A stretch of DNA of 64,000 nt from Branchiostoma floridae (Eukaryota > Chordata > Leptocardii > Amphioxiformes > Branchiostomatidae), in NCBI RefSeq assembly GCF_000003815.2, contig NC_049991.1:16060971-16124970 (forward strand), read 5' to 3'. Shown here piece after piece: positions 1 to 10,900 of this stretch. The notes under the pieces were generated by a model, which worked only from the letters and a program-made list of their open reading frames with translations, was not told the origin of the DNA and searched no databases. The position numbers and the translations under genes were made by a program. The first letter of the stretch is position 1, and each line of letters begins with the position of its first letter.

Positions 1-112
1 ATCGTCCATTGTTCCCTGTTACAGAGCAGTTAGTAATAATCCTTCCTATCAAACAAAAATGTCTCTTTTGATGCAAGATAGCTATCAGTACATCAAGAAA
101 TGGATGACTTAC

Positions 113-825
113 TGAGTCCTTCAAAGTTGCTCTCCTCCACTCCTGAGCCGTTGTCGACCACCTCCAGCAGTTCTGAGCCGTACTCCTTCAGACGGATGTC
201 TGTGGAAGGGAATAGCAGTCAACACTTGTGTGGAGTGATAGCATAAAACTGTTGTGTACACGTAGAACAGAGAGCTGGGGAGTGATGATCAGCAAGGTTA
301 TGGTCATTGTGTTTGCTAGTACAATCAAACTGCACAAGTTATTATCATTACTTGCATTAAAAATTGTTTCTCTCTGTTTGTCACAATCATTCTTAAATAA
401 ACACTAATTCACACACAGCTCAATATTTCAAAAGTGATTATGACACATTTTCCTGGTGTCAGTTCCTATGTTTGTAGCATATACTAGTATTCCCAGTGTA
501 TACTAAGGCCCCGTTCATGATGCAAAAAATGAAACGGTTCTGTCGGTTAGGCCTGGAAATCCGGCTTGCCTAACCGATAGAACCGTTTCATTTTTTGCAT
601 CATGAACGAGGCCTAAGTTTGTGGCCTATATTCGGGTGTCTCCTAGTCCTACCTAAGTTTGTAGCACACATTCCCAACGACCTGTCTCCTACCTATGTTT
701 GTTGCCCCTGCGTCCAGACTGTTCTCGACCAGCTCCTTCATGGCGGTGGCGAGGTTCAGCACCACCTGGCCGGAGCAGATCTGGTGCACCGAGCGCCGGT
801 CGATGGGCTGGATCGGGCCTGCCAT
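113..825 (-). CDS. PMS2: PMS2 mismatch-repair endonuclease, N-terminal exons (partial, runs off left edge)
   Basis: Two coding exons are visible on the minus strand: 825-693 (133 nt, starts with ATG) and 199-113 (87 nt). The first reads [20 protein letters not shown], then continues through [11 protein letters not shown]; the second contains [17 protein letters not shown]. These are the GHKL ATPase motifs of MutL proteins: the ENSLDAGA helix (motif I, Mg/ATP) and DNGSGV (motif II). The protein pairs with MLH1 in nuclear mismatch repair. Donors are GTAGGA and GTAAGT; the second exon's acceptor is CACAG. Both exons end in phase 1. From memory, the 87-nt exon equals human PMS2 exon 3 in length. 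Human PMS2 has about ten more N-terminal residues, and a CAG just before the ATG (CCCAGAC) could be an acceptor, so a further upstream coding exon is not excluded. PMS1 and MLH1 fit less well than PMS2. Confidence 0.95.
506..614. mobile_element. 109-bp foldback (MITE-like) element in PMS2 intron
   Basis: Two arms of about 47 bp, 506-552 and 568-614, are inverted complements with only a few mismatches, separated by 15 bp. The ends read AGGCC...GGCCT and the flanks are TA-rich. The transcript would form a long hairpin. It lies in the PMS2 intron between the two visible exons. No coding capacity. The family is not assigned. Confidence 0.75.
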
Positions 826-2640
826 GTCTGGGCTAATATTCTCCTATATATCCTCTTCTTAATCAACAGAACCTGCTAGTTCAAGTAGTTGGCTGACGAT
901 GACATTAAATAAATTCCTGGATGGATGCTCGGTGATAATCATGAGGGGAGATATTCACAGCAAAACTCAGGTCAAACTCAAAGGTAAAAAAGTTATTGTA
1001 GTCAATCAAACTTGTTTCCATTTATGAATCTTTGTTGGTTGATTTAGAAAAAAAACAATGTGCAAAGTGATTTGTCTTTGCCTCAGGGGCCTTCACACAT
1101 TGCTGATATCCACGAACCTTCCTATTGTAAATGCTCTCTTACAAATTAAGCTCCAACACTACTAAAAGTAAACAACAAAGCGTCCAGAAATTAACAAGTG
1201 TGGCAAGACAGCATGCATGCATCTCCAAGCTTCAGAATGCATCTCCCAAATTTCGTATGTAATTTGCTGCGCAATTTTGAACTCCATCGAACCATCAAAG
1301 CTGTGTATCATCTAGTCAAAACTCATCTGATCATCAGATAGTTGAAGATGATCAAAATTTGATATGGATGAAGGGGAGGGGGGCATTCACCGTCATGAAT
1401 ACTGTACAGTATCTCGTCTATTGTTGTATACATTGGGTCTGAATCTAAATCTACACATTCATGTTTAGATGCTATTTCTTCTACCTGATCAAAATGTAAG
1501 AAAGGAGGTGATATCGTTCAGATAATCGACAAATCTCACCTTGTAGCAAATAAACAAATCAAACACCCGCCACTTTCTGGTCATCATGGGTAGGAATGTA
1601 CCACTGAGACAAGGGGGAGGCAATATTATCTTTAAGGGACGTGGGACGAATCTAAAACTCATTGGTTGTATTTATATATTTACAGTGAATGTTACTTAAT
1701 GATAAATGTTGATTTTTCTCAAAAGAGGGAGTGAGGATTGTTCAGTACGATGATATACAACAAGTACGGTACGTACACACTGTACAAGGACGCCACTAAT
1801 TTTAGCGGAATAGAATAGAACTGCAGTTTCATATGTTAAAACATTCTGGTGGATGCTGATTGGTCAAACGAAAATACCGACCAATCAGGGCAAATTAAAA
1901 TTTGATGCACCGGAATACATAATATCTAGTATCCCGTACATTCTCCAAAAGCTAAATGGTGATTGGGTGTCATCGACCAATGGCAAAGTCCAAGGAAATC
2001 ATAATCTCCGCTATGATTGGTTAATTTGTCCCGAGCACTAGCCAACCAGCAGTCAGTTTACTACGTACAAATGTGGTTGTTCATTGGTCAATATTCTTTC
2101 TGATCAACCAATAAACATGTAGCTAACATGATGATGTAATGAGATTGCAGCATTTATTTTATTTGCCACTAGAGGGCGCTTTTAAATATCCAATGTAAAA
2201 TCCCATTGCCAAGTTTCTTGCGGTCTTGTACATGTTCATGTCGCTAAACGGCGTCCTTGTCACGCTGCAAAAAACAGGGTTGATGAATCTGGAATGGCGG
2301 CCATTGAGTTGCTCTCTGACTTGGACAAACAAATGTAATGAAGGTAATTTTGATGTTGTTAAGCCAATTTCCCTTTATTCTACCCAATGTCCAACGTGTT
2401 GCTGACAAATATCAAGCAAGTGCCAGAAGGAAGAATTATCTAAAAGGCTGGCGCATGGCGTGATGTTATGTCAATCCAAAACCTCAGGTCAATCGACGAA
2501 CTTCAAATGAACTTTCCAATCCTGAAGTTCACGACTGGAAAGAATCTTTTCATGGGAATATAAAGGAAAACATATTGGCAATTACCACCCATATTTCACA
2601 TATTCTGTGAGAGAGTCCAATGTTTAGGAACGTTCTGAAC
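826..2640. other. PMS2 upstream region, no gene recognised
   Basis: About 1.8 kb of AT-rich sequence upstream of the PMS2 start. It should hold the PMS2 promoter and 5' UTR, but no TATA box or core element stands out. The only longer open frame, at 1853-2041, lacks codon bias and resembles nothing known to me. Confidence 0.4.
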
Positions 2641-3855
2641 AAAACACAAGACTAGATCATCACCGTGTTGCAAGGGTTGTGTCCTCGGGGCCAGTGATAG
2701 CATCGCCCGTACGAAATCAAGTAACGCCACCCGGGAAGACTCCTTACAACAATTATCATCGAAACTTTTCGCCAACGGATTTCGCCAACCTCATCAATGA
2801 ATATACCCTAGTGCATGATGACTATGAACAAGTGCTCAACCAAGCTGTCTGCTCCAGATTTGTCCATATGCTCGCTGCCAGTGCAGTACTTCAGCTGGCG
2901 TGTCCTAACGTTACTGCCCACCCACGGTTTCACTACTCAAACGTCACTACCACTGTCTCCGATGCCACCACCGCTGTCGTCAATGCCACCACCACTTTCT
3001 GCAAGGTCACCACGGCGCTCTACAACATTGCCTTCGCTCTTTGCAATGCAATCACCGCGCTCTACAACAATACATGTAACGGAACACTCCATGTTGTCAG
3101 GTCCTCAGGCTGTATCACCATTACCTCTTCACTCACTGAAGAGAACACCACCTCGGTACAGTTCACTCTGTGTCAGTGCTTTTGGTGGCAAAGCTCTCCC
3201 AGGGCCAAAACATAATTTCTTTGACGTTGACAACTTGGTCCTGGCCTCAAGCACATGTCCCTCGTGGCGTTAAAGAGAACATCTAACGGTTACATGTACT
3301 TCCTAGAGTACAATTCCAACAATATGTAGCGTCGTCTGGCTGGGAAGCATTTTGAGTACTGGGATGACTGCGCTAACTGGAGCTCAAGGAATAGTGGTGT
3401 TGTAACACACTTTCTGTCTCGGCCAGGAGAAAAGCTGAAGAAGATTGTCCTCCATGACGGATAATTGTTCTGTCTAGGGAAACAGAAGAGTAAGCAATCA
3501 GTTTTCCTTCATCCGGAGCCCCAGCCAGACAGTTTTGTTGTGGACAGGTAATGTTACTACCTACGGCTGTTGCGGGAACCAATGTATGAGAAGAGGGTTT
3601 CATGGATTGAGAATTCCACTGTCGACTCTGGGCAGATAACCTGCATTGAGTACAAGGGACTTTACTCAGGAGATGCCCCCCATGCCAACAGCAAAAGAGG
3701 GCAACTTGCGTCAGCCTGTGACCCCGCGTGGCAGCCAAAGTGAAAGAATCCATCAGAACAAATACATGTATGCCCCAAAACCAAGGAAAGTACCAGGGAG
3801 AGTTCCAAAGGAACAGGGCTGCCCAACTTTATTCCCAACTGTAAGTGCTGTGTAG
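2640..3855 (+). pseudogene. Degraded coding-like stretch of unknown origin
   Basis: This stretch is less AT-rich than its surroundings and holds overlapping open frames on the plus strand (2679-3215 and 2815-3273, then 3646-3855) that are interrupted and shift frame. The frame at 2679 opens at a GTG, not an ATG, so it is not a simple gene. Translations show a Thr/Asn/Ala-rich stretch in one frame and a Ser/Pro-rich stretch in another. I recognise no domain, and there is no clear splice structure. It could be a decayed retrogene or a transposon body. The pseudogene call is weak. Confidence 0.22.
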
Positions 3856-4561
3856 TGTTACTTCCATGAGCAATGTAATTTTACCGTTTGGATTTCCTGA
3901 ACAGTTAAAAATCTAAGGTTATCAGACAAAAAGTACAGCAAAGGAATACAAACATACAGCTTTTTATCAGGTATGTGCATTGATGCCTGTTTATTGCTCT
4001 GCTCCATGTACAAACTACTTTGACACTTGACTTTACAAGAAATTATGATTCTTCTGCATCAGAGGTTCTATGTGGAATTCAAGGAAAAAAAGGCATCCTC
4101 TAAATTCTTCTTAAGTTAAGGTGACAAATACAATGCAATGTTCCAGCAAGTATAATGTATGGTCAGCATTTACAATACGTCTGTACAATTTAAGTCTTTT
4201 CACATTTCGGCATCAGAACACAATATCACAGTATTATATGTATGCTGGACAATTTTTTTTTTAACTCAATCATTGATTTAAAAAAAAGTTCACTTCTTCT
4301 GCAGTACACAATCTGGCCATGGTAAACAGTAGCTGCAAAAGAAGCTCTACTGTACAGTATTATACATATTCACAACGCCATCATATTGATGTACTCTTGA
4401 GAAATCAACTGCTTTCTAGCATACATTCAACAGAAAAATTCTCCCTGTACACTATGGTACAGTCTTGTCTAACCAAAAGCAAGGATAGTGGATTGTCAAG
4501 CTTGCATTAATGAAAGTTCCCTGCACATCCAAGTTGTTCATGACAGAGAGATGGATATACA

Positions 4562-4787
4562 CTAATCTCCAAATTAAACAGATGTTGCAGTGGCATAAGA
4601 CAGTATTGTAAGCCGGGGAAGGAGTTTAGCCGGCAGAGGAGTTTTGTTCCACTGTGAAGACGACAGAACGGACTGCTCAACGGACTGCTCAAAGCCATGT
4701 GGTGGAATGAAACTCCTCTGACGGCTAAACTCCTTCCCCAGCTTACGATACTATCTTATGCCACAGCAAGATCTGCTTGGAGATTAG
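4562..4787. mobile_element. 226-bp MITE with long terminal inverted repeats, 3' of XPO6
   Basis: The ends are inverted complements over roughly 85-95 bp (CTAATCTCCAA at the left, TTGGAGATTAG at the right), with a few mismatches, around a short GC-rich centre. A related copy lies at 34403-34664, and a single terminus recurs near 35116. It begins about 130 bp past the XPO6 stop codon, so it probably lies in that gene's 3' UTR. Confidence 0.8.
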
Positions 4788-4919
4788 ATACACACAGTAC
4801 TGGACACTTTTTTCCTGTCATCTTGCATGACGACCTGTGCTTGTGTGAATGGTGGAATGGTAGAAGGGGGAGGGGGCGAGAAGGGGGAGGGGGGGCGAGA
4901 AGGGGGAGGGGGGCTGGTG

Positions 4920-7900
4920 TCAGAACTTGATGGTTCCCTCTGGCAGACTGCTGTTGCACAGCCGGTAGTACCGCAGGTCGTTCACAAACCTGTGGATACT
5001 CTGGGTAAAGGACGGCAAGTCCTGCAGAAACACAACACAATGGGACAAGTCTGTTATTGATTGCAAGTGACAACATGGGCAAGTACAGGTCTATAAAGTG
5101 ACAGTTCAGGTCAAGTTGATTTTGCTAGCATTTAAATGTTGCTATACCCCTCATCTGCACAGTTTGTTTTTAAAAAAAAAGTACATGTACCTGGCTTTTA
5201 TTTCAACTTTATGAACTGGTGAGAATTTCAACTTCTGCTGAAAAAGTATTCCCTCAAGTATCATCCTACCTTCAAGGTTAATGTTTTTTTTAAATGCACG
5301 TTAGACATGTAGATGCTACAAATGACTTCTACCAACTTCCAAAAAATGTTAGAGGAACAGCCCTTGCAGTAAATTCACCTTTTCCATCTTAAAATTCTGA
5401 GCCAAGATGGTCTTCTGGGTTTGGTCGAGTCCCTCGCAGCCCCCTAAGAACTGCGGCAGGAAGGTTGTGAAGAAGACGTCAAAGTCCACAGACGCCATGT
5501 TGTACGCTGCAATGGCGATCTCCTCTCTCAGGAGGTCATGTGACCTGTGGACCAACACTTGGAGCAGAACGTTCAGGAACTGGAACAGCAGGCTGCTCTT
5601 GAAGATGGCCTGTCCAGGGTGGGGAGAAAAGCAAAGAAAACACACCAGGTCATTCAGGGGGATCAGAAGCGAACTTCACGTCCTCTTCTGGTCAGTATAC
5701 ATGTGTAGATATCATCCCAAAGTGCTGAGGACAGGGAGTATGTTGATGTTAGAAATATATACTCAGCACCAATGCCAGGGACTACCAGCTGTGTAATACC
5801 AACTACGTAAGGACAGAGACTGTGGTACTGTATATCCGGTACCTGGGATATAGAGACTGGGATACTGGTGGTATTGTATATTCAGAGACAGATATTATGG
5901 CACCAGCGATATGTATATTCAGCACTAGGGACAGAGATTGGGGGACTGGTAGTATTGTATATTCAGTAACAGTGACAGAGACTGGAATACTTGTAATATT
6001 GTATATTCAGAAATCATGGCACCAGCAATATAATATAATATTTTCAGTACCTGGGACAGAGATAGTGGTACAGGTGGTATTGTATGTTTAGTACCAAGGA
6101 CAGAGATTGTAGTAGTGTTGGTATTGTATATTCAGTACCAGGGACAGAGATAGGGGTATTGGCCAGAGGCAGAGGTAATGGTACTGGTGATATTACCTAT
6201 TCAGTACCAAGGACAGTGGCATTGTATATTCAGTACTGGGGACAGAAACTGTGGTACTGGTGGTATGGTACATGTACATTCGGCACCAGGGACAGGGATA
6301 GTGGTACTGGTGATATTAGATATTCAGTATCAAGGACAGTGATTGAAGGTGGCAATGTATGTTCAGTACCAAGGAAGAGATTGTATTTCTGTGGTATAGT
6401 GTATCTATGAAGAACCTCCCACCTTCTGGTACAGCTTGAGTTTGCTGTTGAGACTCTCCAGAGCCTCCAGGTTCTGCTTGAAGATGGTGATATCAGGCTG
6501 CATGAAGGACTGCCCAAATGCCTGAGGAGGGTGTAATACACTTTAGTTATTACATATTACATTAGTACTACATTTACAGAGAATCTCTTCACATGGAAAA
6601 GCCCCATAATTTTTTTAGTTGTTTCATCATTCCTTGATTTGACAGACTACAACAAAAACCAAGCCCTTGTTTAGTGGCTGTTCCAGAAAAAAGAATGGGT
6701 GTCAATTTGATACTTCAATTTGTGACCAGTATTGCTTTGTATAATCTTGTGTGAGAAGATAGAGAGAGCTAGAAGATACAGTCTAACTGACCAGTATGAT
6801 GGATGAGAACTGCTGCTGGTTCTGGGTTCAAATCCTTTCATGCTACCAAACTTGTGAAGGTACTTTATATGACTTTCCTTCAAAATAAAAATGGGTAATT
6901 GACTTCGATTGGGGAGGTAAAAGGCAGTGGAAGGAGAGGGAGAGGGCTGGGCTACACCTTCCAATACCATACCCCAGACACAGTGGATAACAACCCACTA
7001 TCCCCACTGCCTTGAAAAGGCTATGGGACTACCTTTTACATCATAGAGAAGATAAGGCCATACCAATTTAATTTGTTGGTTCTCGGATTTTTTCAGAAAA
7101 AAGTTGGAGCGACAGGGCGAAAAAAAAAAAAAAAAAAAAAAAACCTGCAACATGTCTGGATTCAGGTCCAGAGTTTCAGGTTGGTAATTCCAGACCTGAA
7201 ACCATGGTATATGTGTGGCAGAATACTTATCCAGTTACAATTACATGAAAAATTTGCATGTAAGCATACATTTCATATTTAATTTCAACAATACAAATGC
7301 AAAATAATGTGCAGTATTACAGAAGTACACACAGTAATAAAGCTTAACAGTTGTAATAAATCATCATAGTAAATCATTAACAACATTAAAAAACTTTTAA
7401 AAAGGTTGAAAAACTTTTTCAGCATAGTACAATGTCTAATGTATGTTAGCAACAACAACAAGAAAATGGCTTCATTTCACCCAAAAAAGAAGAGTGCCTG
7501 AAACATCTGATTCATTATTCTCTTTGTGAAAGCTGCAGTTTAAGCAAAAAACGCTAGAGGCGCGCTCATTTGCATGAAATTGCATCTCATTTACATACTT
7601 GTGACTGGCTACATGGCGGCCATTTTGGTTTGCCGAATCGTCATTTTTCAGCACAAATTTCACGATCTATTGGTGGTTTTCGATGATTTACAACACAAAG
7701 GAAAACATAAGCAGGTGATAGTTGTTTTTGCATGTCCAGTACTTGTTTCAGAAGTTTTGTTTAACTGAGCTGAAGTTTGTCGCAACTTGTGGGTAAGGGG
7801 CCATGTAACTCTCACGAACATGCAAATGAGTTCTCATGAACATGCAAATAACCTCATGGATTTTTTTTTTTTTTGAAATTGGGAAAAATAGAAGCGGCGA

Positions 7901-10900
7901 TTCCGAGAACCAACAAATTAAATTGGTATGGCCTAAAGTTCTTTTACATCTATCATAGAGAAGATAGAGAAATTTATTTTACAACTATCACAGAGAAGAC
8001 AGAGAAAGCGACACAGTCTAACTGACCAGCATGATGGAAGAGAACTGCTGCTGGTTCTCGACTGTCTCTGTACCAGACTGCATGCTGTCCTAACAACCCA
8101 CTGCCTTCATTGCCCTAAGACTACCTTTTACAACTATCACAGAGAGGACGGAGAAAGCTATACAGCCTAACTGACCAGCATGATGGAAGAGAACTGTTGC
8201 TGGTTCTCGACAGTCTCTGTACCAGACTGCATGCTGTCTAAAATAACAACCCACTGTCCTCATTGCCTAAGACTACCTTTTACAACTATCACAGAGAGGA
8301 CGGAGAAAGCTATACAGTCCCACTGACCAGCATGATGGAAGAGAACTGTTGCTGGTTCTCGACAGTCTCTGTACCAGACTGCATGCTGTCCAGCACGGAC
8401 GACCGGAAGAAGAACCTCCAGTTGTGGGCCAGCAGGTGGTGCAGCAGCTCAAACAGAACCGACTTGATGTCTGGGATCGTTCTCTGGAAATTACATAACA
8501 ACAAGGAATCTGTGAATAGGTTCATTACCTTGGTAGGTTATAATGCAACCTAAAAGAAGTTTACTAACTGTGAGTCCAGGTTTGCTAGCTTTGATTCTTT
8601 CCCAACATTTACAGAATGTGTGGTAGAAAACGTTGTGAGCAGACCAAAGCTGACAAGGCTAGACTCCAGGCTAACGTTTACGTCTCCAATCTTTTCAGCA
8701 AATCATCAAGTGCTTTCACTGGTAGTATGTACTTTTGTACTCATTGCTCTGATGACAAGTTGCTAGAAAGTTTTCTATGTAGAACTCTTTTAACTTATGT
8801 ATGAACCGTCCCTTATTTTTCAAGAAATGCCAAACATTTATGCGTTTTACATAACAAATCTTTCCATGCAGTGTCTGAGATTTTCTATACGCAAGAAAAG
8901 GATACACATACATCTAGCTCCTAGAAAACCATAACTTCTGCAGAATCTAACCACTAATCCTCACCTCAGCAATAATGGGGTAAACTTGGTCCATACAAAG
9001 GGATACAATACTGGGGATGAAAGTCTTAAAGGCTGATCCGGGCTCTTCTACAAGAAGTTGCAGAATCTTAAGAAATCTGTGGTGGCAAATAAGTTGTAGG
9101 TAAGCACCTTTGTTTCCATACAAAGGATTTTGTATTGATGCTAGAATAAAACTTCAGTAACACAAAGAAAGTGAAATAGAAGAAGTTGAACCTCACATAA
9201 ATTTACACAAGCAAATATCAATAATATTCAATGAAACTTTGGTTGATTCTATTTTAAGAAAGTTTACTTACTTTTCTATAACTCTGGACCCAGAACTGCT
9301 TTCATGAAGTATTGTTTCTGCTAATTGTTCCCTGTTGTGCATTGAAAGAAACACATTACAGACATGTACCATGTAATAACTACTTTGTAGGTTAAATGCT
9401 AGAATTTCTCCTTTACTTGTTGTAAAAAAATAAGCCGGGACATATGGAGGAAGTATCTTAGTGTGTGATGATGCAGCTCATCTTGAGCTATCAACCATAA
9501 TGTAACATTGTTACATAATAATGGTACACCTTGAAACTTAAAATCATGATACAAATTTCAAAGATTGCAAGCTTTACTTAACTTTCTTTGTTTCAAGCAG
9601 ATATTCACAAAATCTTTCTACCACCAGCAAATTCAGACAGTAACAAAATCACTAAAAATATCTGGAAAAAGCTATATTACAATGTTAACACAAGACTTAA
9701 TGTGTACCTTGTAAACATGTTCATAAAAGTTTGGATGATCCTCTCCGTTAGAGACACGCCCATCTGTACCCTCAGACTCTGGAACAGTGCTAGGAAGAAG
9801 CTCATCATGTCCTCCACCACATCTGAGAAAGGGACAAAGACTTGTTAAACTCTCTTGGATAAGGACTTATGACTGTAAGTTCACAGTATATTTGTCAAAT
9901 TCGGTATTGCTCCCCCTGAAATGGCACATCTGTGTCATATGAAGCATCATTCTCTTTCTATGGGAAATTTCTCTTTTATGTTGGCAATATGGTTAGCAGA
10001 ATACAAAATCATTTAACTTACTGACAATTCTTACTTTGATAGCCCGGGTACCATCCTCAGAAGTAACCGCTGTCTCAACCTTTTTGCTTTCTAACGACAG
10101 TTAAAAGACTGAGCCAGTGCTTACTCCGGAGGATGGCACCAGGTCTACTTCATTATCACAAGAAACAAACACACACTTGAAGCTCTGGTATTATCCATGT
10201 CAATAATCAAAGCTACACAATCATGTACTCTCTGCCTTGTTTATTACCTGGCTGGTGTATATAGAAAGGCAGTATTGTCAGCGTGGTGTGTACTGACTCC
10301 TGTAGAGACTGGTAACACATCTGTCCCAATAACCAAAGCTACACATGTATTCTCTGCCTTGTGCGTTACCTGGCTGGTGGATGTAGACAGGCAGTATTGC
10401 CAGGGTGGTGTGGACTGACTCCTGTAGAGACTGGTAACAGATCTGTCGAGTCTTCATCACTTCCCCGGCCACAGACTCCGCCAGGTCACACACAACCATC
10501 AGCGTTCTCCTGATCTCTGGTTTAGCTGGAGAAATTATGGATAAACAAGTCAACTTTTGAGGCATGTTGTCCATATACATGTATGATGTTAAATAGTCTT
10601 CAGTAGCTTTTGTCATAATAGGTGAGTGGAAGTCCTATATGTCAGATCATTGATGAAACACTGAAAACTGCATCACAGACTGCTATTTTCTCTAAGTCAG
10701 ACCAGCTTTATCATTCAGAACTAAATCTGTTCCTGTACCTGTACCAAGCTAAAGATTTAAAAGTTACTTATGATAGAACATGCTAATGGTTTAGATAAAG
10801 CAATTTCGATAAGGGCATACTGTAAACGTCAATTTTCCTCTTATTTTGTTATTCAGCCATTCATCCATGGCATTTCCAAGACTGCCAAGACAAGAGATCC

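Noticed and set aside
2679-3215. 178-residue open frame as a complete gene
   Set aside because: It opens at GTG, is overlapped by an equally long frame, and shows low-complexity Thr/Asn composition; kept only as a weak pseudogene-like region.
8176-8237. Second XPO6 exon copy as a functional cassette
   Set aside because: Its only acceptor-like AG would start it out of frame, unlike the copy at 8027-8089.
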